Shown: positions 1 to 6,948 of the stretch, in pieces
Position numbering within the stretch: the first letter of the stretch is position 1
Layout of the letters: every line of letters begins with the position of its first letter
From: an uncultured Eubacterium sp.
GTDB lineage: Bacteria; Bacillota_A; Clostridia; Lachnospirales; Lachnospiraceae
Length of the DNA: 8,529 bases
Direction of reading: 5' to 3'
Assembly: GCA_947653505.1 (NCBI GenBank)
Contig: CANTHI010000139.1
Coordinates: forward strand, 1-8,529
Made by a program: the position numbers and the translations under genes
The notes under the pieces: generated by a model
Database searches by the model: none
What the model saw: only the letters and a program-made list of their open reading frames with translations
What the model was told of the DNA's origin: nothing

Positions 1-93
1 GACAGGTTCAAAGATGATTTTAAATCTATTATTGTTTTTCATAACAGTGATCCTGTTTATCTTCAGTGCACGGATAACAATCATTTTTTATAA
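1..93 (+). CDS. 3' end of an unidentified protein gene (partial)
   Basis: The window opens inside an open frame. Frame 1 runs from base 1 to TAA at 91-93 and gives 30 residues ending in DNNHFL. Frame 2 is also open, to TAA at 110-112, and would give a very hydrophobic, membrane-like tail ending in NKKDIC. I lean towards frame 1 because it has more purine-N-pyrimidine codons and more codons starting with G, as real coding frames tend to have, but the stretch is too short to be sure. No family is recognisable. Either version ends about 80 to 100 bases before the DUF2007 gene on the same strand, so the two could be co-transcribed. Confidence 0.35.
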   Translation, partial: DRFKDDFKSIIVFHNSDPVYLQCTDNNHFL

Positions 94-180
94 CAAAAAA
101 GACATCTGTTAACCTGATCTGTCACAGGGAAATTTGGGACTTCTTTTTATCCCGGGCATCATAAATCTTTACACAAACAC

Positions 181-186
181 AGGAGG
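181..186 (+). promoter_or_regulatory. Ribosome binding site of the DUF2007 gene
   Basis: A perfect AGGAGG lies 9 bases before the ATG at 196 and fixes that start. In the bases between the preceding stop and this site I see no convincing promoter or terminator. Confidence 0.8.
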
Positions 187-195
187 TTATTTCTG

Positions 196-441
196 ATGGA
201 ACAATGGAAATTATTGCTTTCGGTTTCTGGCGAAGCAGAAGCAGGGATCGTAACAAATATATTAAAAAATCATGACATTGCCTTTATAACGAAGGATGCG
301 GCGGCCATAGGCGGATTTATGAAAATCTATAGCGGTCACTCCATATACGGTACAGATATTTATGTGAAAGATTCACAGCTCAATGCCGCTAAGGATTATA
401 TATATAATTTCCTGCCAGATGAATCATCAGATGCTTTTTAG
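196..441 (+). CDS. DUF2007-type small protein (putative signal-transducing)
   Basis: This is a complete 81-residue protein. The opening EQWKLLLSVSGEAEAGIVTNILKNHDI, then a Gly-rich middle (GGFMKIYSGHSIYGTDIYV) and a closing helix (LNAAKDYIYNFL) fit the DUF2007 (Pfam DUF2007, putative prokaryotic signal-transducing protein) pattern of a small alpha/beta fold that begins with a strand followed by a helix that 'reaches across' a sequence. The family has no firmly established biochemical role; it is common as a short stand-alone gene in Clostridia. There is no signal peptide or membrane segment, so it should be cytoplasmic. It is convergent with the acetyltransferase gene at the end of the minus-strand operon, with about 100 bases between the two stops, and is unlikely to belong to the sulfur module. 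Family assignment is by recall of the pattern, not a search. Confidence 0.7.
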   Translation: MEQWKLLLSVSGEAEAGIVTNILKNHDIAFITKDAAAIGGFMKIYSGHSIYGTDIYVKDSQLNAAKDYIYNFLPDESSDAF

Positions 442-542
442 CGGCTGGGAATTGGCCGGTTCTTCTCATTGATTATGCAACAATTTACATAATAATGTTG
501 TGTATTGGCTTCGGGGACGCCGGATGAGGGAAGCGGCCCTGT

Positions 543-1028
543 TTATTTCAGCCGCATCCTCATCTGATGCCAGCATACTCCCCCATGCACAGATTCCGAT
601 ACTCCTTCATCCTGAAACCCGAATTTCGCATAATAATGCACAAGCCGTTCCTTACAGGTCAGAACAAGCCCGTCCCTTCCCTGTGCCCCTGCTTCTTCTA
701 TCACATACCGGAGCAGCTGTCCCGCATATCCCCTGCACCGGTACTGCGGGCGGACATCCACTCCAAAGATCATCTGCCAGCTGCCATCGCTCTGATGCAT
801 ACCAGCATCGTCATACATTTCATCTTTCAGATCTTTCTGGCTGCTGACCATTCCGTTTACAAAGCCTATGATTTCCGCGCCGTCGCATAAAACCCAGAAA
901 TGATCCGGATAATACGTGAGACGGTTTTCAAATGACTGGCGCGTTGCCGCTTCGGCTGGCGGAAAGCATTCCTGTTCGATTTCCGTGATCTGGTCCAGAT
1001 CGTCTGCCTTTGCCGTACGGATCTTCAT
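543..1028 (-). CDS. GNAT-family N-acetyltransferase
   Basis: A 161-residue single-domain GNAT protein, which would transfer acetyl from acetyl-CoA to an amine. The opening MKIRTAKADDLDQITEIEQECFP is the usual first strand and helix. Motif A follows FGVDVRPQYRCRGYAGQLL, with the acetyl-CoA pyrophosphate loop R97-x-x-G100-x-A102. HYYAKFGF near residue 131 is the typical motif B end, with Y132 or Y133 as candidate general acid. The form resembles arylalkylamine-N-acetyltransferase-like members; the substrate cannot be read from sequence. A GTG start at 1037 would add three residues and overlap the preceding stop as GTGA, but GAGGTG at 1040-1035 is then the ribosome binding site, six bases before the ATG at 1028, so I chose the ATG. 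It is the last gene of the operon, 5 bases after the desulfidase gene. Acetylation of a cysteine-related amine or S-substituted cysteine is possible but only inferred from position. Confidence 0.88.
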   Translation of the reverse strand: MKIRTAKADDLDQITEIEQECFPPAEAATRQSFENRLTYYPDHFWVLCDGAEIIGFVNGMVSSQKDLKDEMYDDAGMHQSDGSWQMIFGVDVRPQYRCRGYAGQLLRYVIEEAGAQGRDGLVLTCKERLVHYYAKFGFQDEGVSESVHGGVCWHQMRMRLK

Positions 1029-1033
1029 GGTGT

Positions 1034-2374
1034 TCACCTCGTTTCTGTTTCTGCCTGCGCGGAACGTGCCGTTTCATGCATCATGATTTTTACAATTTCC
1101 TTATCTGTCTGGCGCATTCCTTCCCGTCCCAGACGTCCAATGTTGCGGATGGTGGCCTCCACGCCGGATGTTACGATCCCGTCCCCGCCATAAAACTGCT
1201 GCCCGTTCTGATACATATGAAATCCAAGAATCCCGGCTTCCACACTGGATGCTATTTTCGCTGCGCACGATGCCTTTGCGCCGTCGCAAATGATGCCGGA
1301 CACAATCGCCAGCGCATTCACAAGCGTGTGGGCAACTGCCTCGTAGTCCCCGCCCTGCAGATACGCAATGCCGCAGCCTGCCGCGCAGCCTGCACTGACA
1401 GCCCCGCAGTAGGCGGAGAGCCTGCCAATCCCGGTCTTTTCATGGATGGCAGTGAGGTTGGATACGAGCAGCGCACGGTAAAGCCTGTCTTTTGGCACGG
1501 ACAGCTCCTTTGCGTACTCTGTCACAGGTACGGAAACGGTCAGTCCCTGATTGCCGCTGCCGGAATTGATCACAACCGGCAGTTCACAGCCGCTCATTCT
1601 TGCGTCGGAACCGGCTGCAGCTTTTGCGATTGCGCGGTTTCGCACATCACTGCCGTAGTATTTCAGATACGTAGAACCAATGTTTGCCCCATAATCCCCA
1701 AGCAGCCCTTCTTCCGCAATCTGCGTGTTATACTGAATCTGTGTGTCCAGCACCTGTCTGACATCCGAAAGATCACATGTGTCCGCAAATTCAAGAATAT
1801 CCCTGATATTCAGCAGCGATTTGTCAGCCAGTCCCTGATCCGTATGCGCGCACTCCTCACAGGAAGTCACACTGGCTTCGCTCATGCGGTCAGAAAGCAC
1901 ACTGCCATTTTTTTCGATATATACAATGTTTGTATGATGCTGGCAGATCCGGACAGATGCCGTCTCCTGCCCGCTGGAAAGTGTCAGTATAATGTCAAAA
2001 ATGTATCCGCTGTCAGCGGAAGTGATTTCCACGGGCACTTCTTCCAGAAATTTTTTCATCTCAGCTTTCTGCTGCGGTGTGACGCTGGCGATGACCTCCA
2101 GTTTTTTTCCGGCGTCTCCTGCTACGATGCCTGCGGCGGCAGCTGACGCGATGCCCCGCATCCCACCTGTATTCGGAACGATCACGCTTTTTACATTTTT
2201 GATGATATTATCGCTGACGCTGACCGTCACATGGTCAGGCGCCGTACCCAGCACTTCCCTCGCCTTTGCTCCCGCATAAGCGATGGCAATCGGCTCTGTA
2301 CATCCCATCGCAGGCACCAGCTCTTCTTTCAGAATCTGTACATATGTCTGATAACGGATATCACTTTTTTCCAT
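1034..2374 (-). CDS. cyuA: L-cysteine desulfidase, Fe-S dependent (CyuA/YhaM, UPF0597 family)
   Basis: A 446-residue member of the serine-dehydratase-alpha-like UPF0597 family, whose characterised members (CyuA of E. coli, MJ1025 of Methanocaldococcus) split L-cysteine into sulfide, ammonia and pyruvate through 2-aminoacrylate. The hallmark PAMGCTEPIAIAYA puts Cys at residue 25, the position of the proposed catalytic base in the archaeal enzyme. HTNI (147-150) and SGSGNQG (271-277) are conserved family blocks. C323, C363 and C370 (in SAYCGA and IICDGAKASC) match the [4Fe-4S] ligands; C330 and C334 are extra. Length is normal for the family and there is no signal peptide, so it is cytoplasmic. 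The ATG at 2374 follows the stop of the upstream paralog by one base, with AAAGGGA inside that gene's end as ribosome binding site, so translation is probably coupled. The enzyme class is oxygen sensitive, fitting an anaerobe. The family is often mis-annotated as serine dehydratase; cysteine is the better-supported substrate. Confidence 0.9.
   Translation of the reverse strand: MEKSDIRYQTYVQILKEELVPAMGCTEPIAIAYAGAKAREVLGTAPDHVTVSVSDNIIKNVKSVIVPNTGGMRGIASAAAAGIVAGDAGKKLEVIASVTPQQKAEMKKFLEEVPVEITSADSGYIFDIILTLSSGQETASVRICQHHTNIVYIEKNGSVLSDRMSEASVTSCEECAHTDQGLADKSLLNIRDILEFADTCDLSDVRQVLDTQIQYNTQIAEEGLLGDYGANIGSTYLKYYGSDVRNRAIAKAAAGSDARMSGCELPVVINSGSGNQGLTVSVPVTEYAKELSVPKDRLYRALLVSNLTAIHEKTGIGRLSAYCGAVSAGCAAGCGIAYLQGGDYEAVAHTLVNALAIVSGIICDGAKASCAAKIASSVEAGILGFHMYQNGQQFYGGDGIVTSGVEATIRNIGRLGREGMRQTDKEIVKIMMHETARSAQAETETR
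1035..1040 (-). promoter_or_regulatory. Ribosome binding site deciding the GNAT start
   Basis: On the minus strand GAGGTG lies six bases before ATG at 1028. It overlaps the TGA stop (1036-1034) of the upstream desulfidase gene, which suggests translational coupling and argues against the alternative GTG start that would lie inside this site. Confidence 0.6.
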
Positions 2375-2375
2375 C

Positions 2376-3686
2376 TCATTCGTTCCCTTTCTGATTTAAA
2401 ATGTCCAGAATTGTCTGCTCCGTTCCTGTCATTCCCGGCGACGCGATCAGTCCCATATTCCGCATCGTTTCTTCCGGTGTGCCTGCGTTAATCCCATGTC
2501 TGCGGTCAACCGCAACCTGTTTCATTGCCATGTCCGCAGACACAAAAGCGGCATCCACCGCAACCACGCCTTTCATCGTACATCCCTGATTGCCGCCGTC
2601 GCAGATCATTCCGGTAATGCTGCATGCCATATTGCTGATTGCCATGCCCATAGCCTTCGCATCCCCGCCCCGCAGAAAGACAAGTCCGCATGCCATGCCG
2701 GTTCCGGCCGCGATCGCACACCCGCAGAACGCGGACAGCCTGCCGGAATACTCTTTCAGGTACATACAGACCAGATAGCTTAAGGCCGTGGCACGCAGCA
2801 GAGATTCTTCTGAAAGATGCCGCACCTTACAGACCGCATATAACGGCATGGTAGCGATAATGCCATGTGCTCCGGAGCCTGTAATGCTCATCGCCGGTCT
2901 GGCCAGACCAGTTACACGGGCCTCAATCGCGGCATTGCATAAAAGAGAAGCCGTCCTGCGTTCATCTTCTGAGATAACTACCCCGCCGTTTGCCTCCAGA
3001 AGGTAATGCGCAAACACGGTCTTTTCACTGCGCAGCCCTTCCTGCATCAGCTCCCAGTTCAGACGGTACGCTTCGCTGATAAACGCAAGCTCTTCTGCCG
3101 GAACATGCACCACATATTCATAAATCTGCTGTAACGAATACTGATGAATCAGCGCATGTTCTCCCATTGCACAGTCTTCCCCGGCTGTCTGCACACCTTC
3201 TTTTTCCGGCTCTTTTACTTTTTCATAGACAATATTTCCATCAGCCGTGATGCGGACAATATTGGTATGTGAGTCACGGATCGTTACAGCAGCCGTGCTG
3301 CCGCCTGCCGTACAGACAACCGCATCGATCATGATTCTGGCCGTAACCTCTTTCATCACCACATGGATTCTGTTTTCCGCCACCATCCGCGCGGCCTTCT
3401 GCTTTTCTTCTTCCGAAATCCCTTCCAGACATTCCAGCCCTTTTTCCGGATCCGCCGCCACGGCGCCAAGCGCCGCAGCATATGCATTTCCGACTTCGCC
3501 AGTACCCGGTATTCCGCACGTAAACGCATTTTTATAAATACCGCTGTTCAGATACAGGGTGACATTTTCTACATCCCCTGTGACATAATTTCTGGCTGTT
3601 GAAACCGCGAATGCGATAGCTGCCGGTTCCGTCACCCCGAGCGCCGGCTTCATATCATCCCGTATGAGTTTTGTAAGTTCATGCAT
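2376..3686 (-). CDS. UPF0597 cysteine-desulfidase-like protein lacking the catalytic Cys
   Basis: A 436-residue paralog of the next gene downstream, aligned along its full length: PALGVTEPAAIAFA (14-27), SHTNIV (139-144), TGSGAHG (269-275), SAFCGC (318-323) and MICDGGNQGC (360-369). The putative Fe-S ligands C321, C362 and C369 are kept, but the residue matching catalytic C25 of CyuA is Val (V18, codon GTG at 3635-3633), and the SGSGNQG block has become TGSGAHG. The gene is otherwise intact, with an AAGGAGGG ribosome binding site nine bases before the ATG, so it is not a decayed copy. It may be a non-catalytic partner that forms a mixed complex with CyuA, or an enzyme for another substrate using a different base. 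Its stop is separated from the CyuA start by a single base, which favours balanced production of the two proteins. Databases would probably label it serine dehydratase alpha subunit family; the function is not known to me. Confidence 0.85.
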   Translation of the reverse strand: MHELTKLIRDDMKPALGVTEPAAIAFAVSTARNYVTGDVENVTLYLNSGIYKNAFTCGIPGTGEVGNAYAAALGAVAADPEKGLECLEGISEEEKQKAARMVAENRIHVVMKEVTARIMIDAVVCTAGGSTAAVTIRDSHTNIVRITADGNIVYEKVKEPEKEGVQTAGEDCAMGEHALIHQYSLQQIYEYVVHVPAEELAFISEAYRLNWELMQEGLRSEKTVFAHYLLEANGGVVISEDERRTASLLCNAAIEARVTGLARPAMSITGSGAHGIIATMPLYAVCKVRHLSEESLLRATALSYLVCMYLKEYSGRLSAFCGCAIAAGTGMACGLVFLRGGDAKAMGMAISNMACSITGMICDGGNQGCTMKGVVAVDAAFVSADMAMKQVAVDRRHGINAGTPEETMRNMGLIASPGMTGTEQTILDILNQKGNE

Positions 3687-3701
3687 TTGTGCAGACCCTC
3701 C

Positions 3702-4349
3702 TTACTGGAAAGCGGCCAGTATCTGTGCAAGCTCCAGCGTATGCGTCCCGTCCTCTCTGACAAAGCATGGAATGCCCAAAGATGCCGTCCCGCGGATGTT
3801 TTCGTATGCCTGACTGCTTTCCCGCAGGGCAAGATATGCTTTCAGATCCGCGTGGCAGGACAGAATATCCTGAAAATCCGCTTCAATCCCAGCCTGCGCA
3901 AGCTGTCCGAGCGCATAAAGCGTATCCGGACACAAATGGCTCCCGATCACGGTTACTTTCGCACCTGTTCCGGTCGCTTTCTGCTTTACCGCGGCTGCTT
4001 CGATCTCGCATAATACACCTTTGGGCAGCGTCTTTACTGCCACGCAGCTGCGGGCCGGATGGGATGGAAAGTACTGCGCGTAGACTTCATTAAACGCGGC
4101 AAAGTCATCCATGCTGGCCAGAAAGCAGGTCGTTTTAAATACATCTGACATACTGCCGCCTGCCGCTTCGATTACTGCCTTTACGTTTTCACAGCTTTGT
4201 CTGGCCTGCTCCTGAATCCCTTCCGGTACGCTTCCATCTGACGGGCAGACCGGAAGCTGGCCTGAGGTACAGATCATACCGTTTACTTCGTATCCCTGTG
4301 AATATGGTCCGATCGCTCCTGGAGCATTCTGTGTTTTGATTGTGTTCAT
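3702..4349 (-). CDS. RidA (YjgF/UK114) fused to a glutaredoxin-like domain
   Basis: A 215-residue two-domain protein. Residues 1-124 are a complete RidA domain: GPYSQGYEVNG (14-24), SGQLP (29-33), and PARSCVAVKTLPKGVLCEIEA with R100 (the substrate-carboxylate Arg, R105 of E. coli RidA), C102 and E117 (E120 in E. coli). RidA hydrolyses 2-aminoacrylate and other reactive imines to keto acids. After a short linker (KATGTGA), residues 130-215 form a thioredoxin fold: strand KVTVIGSH, active site C140-P-D-T143, and GIP with cis-Pro P194 followed by C195. This matches small glutaredoxin-related proteins of anaerobes with a CPDT, single-Cys site. RidA proteins are normally about 125 to 130 residues, so this is a genuine C-terminal extension in one frame. 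The ATG at 4349 has AGGAGG eight bases upstream. The context, between a symporter and desulfidases that make aminoacrylate, explains the RidA half; the redox half suggests disulfide or persulfide handling. Confidence 0.88.
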   Translation of the reverse strand: MNTIKTQNAPGAIGPYSQGYEVNGMICTSGQLPVCPSDGSVPEGIQEQARQSCENVKAVIEAAGGSMSDVFKTTCFLASMDDFAAFNEVYAQYFPSHPARSCVAVKTLPKGVLCEIEAAAVKQKATGTGAKVTVIGSHLCPDTLYALGQLAQAGIEADFQDILSCHADLKAYLALRESSQAYENIRGTASLGIPCFVREDGTHTLELAQILAAFQ

Positions 4350-4369
4350 ACTAATATCCTCCTATATTC

Positions 4370-5614
4370 TTAAGCATTCGTCAATTGTTTTTTACTTTTT
4401 CTTTCCAGCCATTCTTTTCCTTCTACGATACGTGTGATAATCATCGACGCGATCGTATCTCCGGACGCGTTCAGGCAGGTGGCCATCGGATCTACCAGAA
4501 ATCCTATCGTCGCGACAAGTGGAAATGCCTCACCCGGAAATCCAAACAGGCTGACAATCAGCATCTCGCCGACCAGCCCGCCGCCCGGCGCGCCGGATAA
4601 TACAAACGCGCTCAGTACCGATACCACAATCGCCATTGCGTAAGTCCCCACCCCGCGAAACGGCATCTGAAATACGCCGAATAAAAACGCGATTTTCGTA
4701 ATCGATGACAGTACCGAACCATCCATATGCATGGTGGCGCCCATAGGCAGTACAATATTGCTGATATCATCCGGCACCCCGATTTCATCACACGCTTCCT
4801 TGTTTACCGGCAGGGAAGCTACGGAGCTTTGTGTCGCAAAAGCGGTGACAGCCGGCTTTAAAATATGAGCCGCCATTGTCCGGACTCCTTTTTTGCCCGC
4901 CGCAAAATAAGCATACAGTGGAAAAAATACAAGTCCGTATACGATACACATCGGATAATAAATGAGCATACACCGCCCGTAATCCCCGATCAGCTGCGGG
5001 CCAAATTCTCCTACCAGATTGGCAAAATAAGCGCCCAGTCCAACCGGTGCCAGCTTCATAATCATATCCACGATCTTCATAATAATATGATTCAGGTTCT
5101 CCATTAATCTGCCAAACGCGCTCTCCTGCCCACCGCACTTTGCGACTGCCAGTCCGGTAAAAATAGCCGCTATAATAATTGCCAGCATATTTTCACGGTT
5201 CAGCAGACCGGAAAAATTGTCTACCGTCAGTGTATTTACGATCATATCGCTGACCTCAGACATCTCTCCCATCTCAGCGCCTGACAGCTCCATTGCCGTA
5301 TTGGCAGCCGGAGGCCAGATAACAGCCAGTACCAGCACGGCCGCAAACAGGCCGGTAATGATAAATACCGATACCATAGAGCCCAGAATCTTACCAAGCC
5401 GCTTCATGTTCAGCATACTCCCTACCGCATTAACAATAGAGACAAACACCATCGGCACCACAACGGTAAACAATAAATTGATAAAAATATCCCCAACCGG
5501 AGCCAGAACAGATGCTTTTTCTCCCAAAACCGCACCGATCGCGGCGCCCAGCAGTATACCGCCTAAAAGGATCAGCGGAAACCGGTAATTTTCCCAGATT
5601 TTCTTTTTATCCAT
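4370..5614 (-). CDS. Dicarboxylate/amino acid:cation symporter (DAACS, GltP-like), probably for neutral amino acid
   Basis: A 414-residue inner-membrane protein with the glutamate-transporter-homolog layout of eight helices and two re-entrant hairpins. HP1 is TQSSVASLPV (261-270), the TM7 cation motif is GATMHMDGS (292-300, NMDGT in the family type), HP2 is SGAPGGGLVG (340-349), and TM8 is DPMATCLNASGD (375-386). Aligned with GltPh, D375, T379, N382 and D386 match D394, T398, N401 and D405, but the Arg that binds the side-chain carboxylate of Asp/Glu (R397) is Ala (A378). In this family that Arg is lost in carriers of neutral amino acids, so uptake of serine, cysteine or cystine is more likely than glutamate. 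The ATG at 5614 has a G-rich GGGGGAG site six bases upstream. It is the second operon gene, 43 bases after the lyase gene and 20 before RidA-Grx, in the right place to feed the enzymes with substrate. Coupling ion (Na+ or H+) cannot be told. Confidence 0.9.
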   Translation of the reverse strand: MDKKKIWENYRFPLILLGGILLGAAIGAVLGEKASVLAPVGDIFINLLFTVVVPMVFVSIVNAVGSMLNMKRLGKILGSMVSVFIITGLFAAVLVLAVIWPPAANTAMELSGAEMGEMSEVSDMIVNTLTVDNFSGLLNRENMLAIIIAAIFTGLAVAKCGGQESAFGRLMENLNHIIMKIVDMIMKLAPVGLGAYFANLVGEFGPQLIGDYGRCMLIYYPMCIVYGLVFFPLYAYFAAGKKGVRTMAAHILKPAVTAFATQSSVASLPVNKEACDEIGVPDDISNIVLPMGATMHMDGSVLSSITKIAFLFGVFQMPFRGVGTYAMAIVVSVLSAFVLSGAPGGGLVGEMLIVSLFGFPGEAFPLVATIGFLVDPMATCLNASGDTIASMIITRIVEGKEWLERKSKKQLTNA

Positions 5615-5657
5615 GATCTACTCCCCCAGATTTTATCATTTGCACCTGCCTTCTGAA

Positions 5658-6827
5658 TCAGAGTGCGTCCGCCGCCTCCCGCAGCTGCTTCATTGCCTGT
5701 TCCAGAACGGCTCTCGGACACGCTGCGTTTAACCGCATAAACCCGTTCAGCGACCGTCCAAACGTATAGCCTTCATTCAACCCCAGCTTTGCCTTTTCAA
5801 TCATAAACGTCCGCAGCGCTTCATTACTGAGTCCAAGCTCCCTGCAGTCCAGCCACATCAGGTAAGTCGCATCCGGCAGATTGGGCCTGATTTTTGGAAT
5901 ATAATGATTGCAATACTCCCTTACAAACTCAAAATTACCGGATAAGTATTCCAGCAGCTGATCCAGCCATTCCCTGCCTTCCCGATAAGCCGCTTCGATC
6001 GCAACCGCGCTGAACGCACTATTGCGGTGGATATCCATGCTGCTCCAGTATTTGTCAAAATCCCTCTTCATATGCGCATCCGGAAAGATCGTGGTAGAAG
6101 CCTGAAGCCCGGCCAGATTAAATGTCTTTGTAACCGATACGCATGTCACCACATATTCGCCGGCTTCTTTTGACAGCGTGGCTGTACGTGTATGCTTCTT
6201 CCCGTGAAAGACAAGATCCGAATGGATTTCATCCGAAATAACCATCACATGATGCTTCCTGCAGATATTCACCATCCGTTCCAGCTCTTCCGGCTCCCAG
6301 ACAATGCCCAGCGGATTGTGCGGACTGCACAGCAAAAATACCTTGCATTTCTTTGCACATTCCTCGAAATCCTCAAAATCTATCCTCCATCTGCCGTCTG
6401 TTTCCACCAGTCTGTTTTCCACAACCACACGCCCGATTGCCTCCGGAATATCGTAAAATTCGGAATATACAGGCGTCTGGATCAGCACCCGGTCGCCGGG
6501 CATCGTATAGATCTTCATAAGCGCCGCCATCGTCTGGACTACGCCAATCGCCCAGCTCATCAGGGATGTATCCGGACTCCAGCCATAATACCGCTCCTCC
6601 CACTCCCTGACTGCCTCAAAATAACTGTCCGTGCGCGAAGTATAGCCCCAGATCCCTTCCTCTGCCTTTTTCACGCATGCGTCGATGATTGGCTGTGCCG
6701 TACGGAAATCCATATCCGCCACCCACAGCGGGATCACATCATCCGTGCCAAATTTCATCATCCGCTCGTCATATTTTGAAGAATGGGTATTTCCGCGGTC
6801 GATGACCTCATCAAAATTATATTTCAT
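5658..6827 (-). CDS. patB: PatB/MalY-type PLP-dependent C-S lyase (cystathionine/cysteine beta-lyase)
   Basis: A 389-residue fold-type-I PLP enzyme of the aminotransferase class I/II family. The opening NFDEVIDRGNTHSSKYD (residues 4-20) and LWVADMDF (34-41) are characteristic of the PatB/MalY branch, which cleaves C-S bonds of cystathionine, cystine, cysteine or S-substituted cysteines to give a thiol or sulfide, ammonia and pyruvate through aminoacrylate. GYTSR (61-65), SPHNPLG (168-174), DEIHSDL (199-205), SVTKTFNLAGLQ with Schiff-base K234, and MRLN with carboxylate-binding R365 are all present, so it should be active. It is cytoplasmic. The ATG at 6827 has AAAGGAG about ten bases upstream, and it is the first gene of the operon, directly behind the promoter at 6938-6910. 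True aminotransferase activity is less likely because of the branch motifs. Which thioether or disulfide it prefers cannot be decided; with a cystine-like uptake system the disulfide lyase reaction is attractive. Confidence 0.85.
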   Translation of the reverse strand: MKYNFDEVIDRGNTHSSKYDERMMKFGTDDVIPLWVADMDFRTAQPIIDACVKKAEEGIWGYTSRTDSYFEAVREWEERYYGWSPDTSLMSWAIGVVQTMAALMKIYTMPGDRVLIQTPVYSEFYDIPEAIGRVVVENRLVETDGRWRIDFEDFEECAKKCKVFLLCSPHNPLGIVWEPEELERMVNICRKHHVMVISDEIHSDLVFHGKKHTRTATLSKEAGEYVVTCVSVTKTFNLAGLQASTTIFPDAHMKRDFDKYWSSMDIHRNSAFSAVAIEAAYREGREWLDQLLEYLSGNFEFVREYCNHYIPKIRPNLPDATYLMWLDCRELGLSNEALRTFMIEKAKLGLNEGYTFGRSLNGFMRLNAACPRAVLEQAMKQLREAADAL

Positions 6828-6853
6828 ATTTTCAGCTCTCCTTTTCTTCTGAC

Positions 6854-6885
6854 GGGCTTAGCAGCGGCGCCTTACTAACCAGCCC
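6854..6885 (-). promoter_or_regulatory. Hairpin in the operon leader
   Basis: In the transcript GGGC and GCCC pair at the base, then a TGG bulge, then TTAG pairs with CTAA, giving eight base pairs around a GC-rich loop. It sits between the predicted start of transcription (about 6903) and the lyase gene's ribosome binding site. There is no U-run after it, so it is not an ordinary terminator; it may stabilise the message or do nothing. Confidence 0.35.
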
Positions 6886-6909
6886 TGTTTCCGGTTCCTT
6901 ATGTCCCAT

Positions 6910-6938
6910 AATATAGCAGACAGATTCCTTTTTTACAA
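6910..6938 (-). promoter_or_regulatory. Sigma-A-like promoter of the sulfur operon
   Basis: On the minus strand TTGTAA (6938-6933) and TATATT (6915-6910) are separated by exactly 17 bases. Transcription would start near 6903, leaving a leader of about 75 bases before the PatB-type gene. It is the best promoter-like pair upstream of the operon, and the genes behind it are spaced by at most 43 bases, so it probably drives all six. Confidence 0.6.
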
Positions 6939-6948
6939 ACTCCTTCTA

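Noticed and set aside
470..505. Hairpin between the convergent DUF2007 and GNAT genes as a terminator
   Set aside because: Only five base pairs (CAACA with TGTTG) around an AT-rich loop and no T-run; no convincing terminator is visible for either gene here.
500..890. Two overlapping + strand open frames opposite the GNAT gene
   Set aside because: Shadow frames of a recognisable gene, with low-complexity His/Pro-rich translations and no ribosome binding site.
1029..1037. GTG start for the GNAT gene
   Set aside because: The GTG is part of the GAGGTG ribosome binding site that fits the ATG at 1028 with ideal spacing, and the GNAT fold begins right at MKIRTA.
1010..2146. Long + strand open frame of 378 codons opposite the desulfidase gene
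   Set aside because: It lies antisense to a gene with clear family motifs, its translation is Cys/His-rich and patternless, and it has no ribosome binding site.
2376..3686. Calling the Val-containing desulfidase paralog a pseudogene
   Set aside because: The frame is full length, has a strong ribosome binding site, keeps the cluster cysteines and is tightly coupled to the next gene; only the catalytic Cys and a nearby motif differ.
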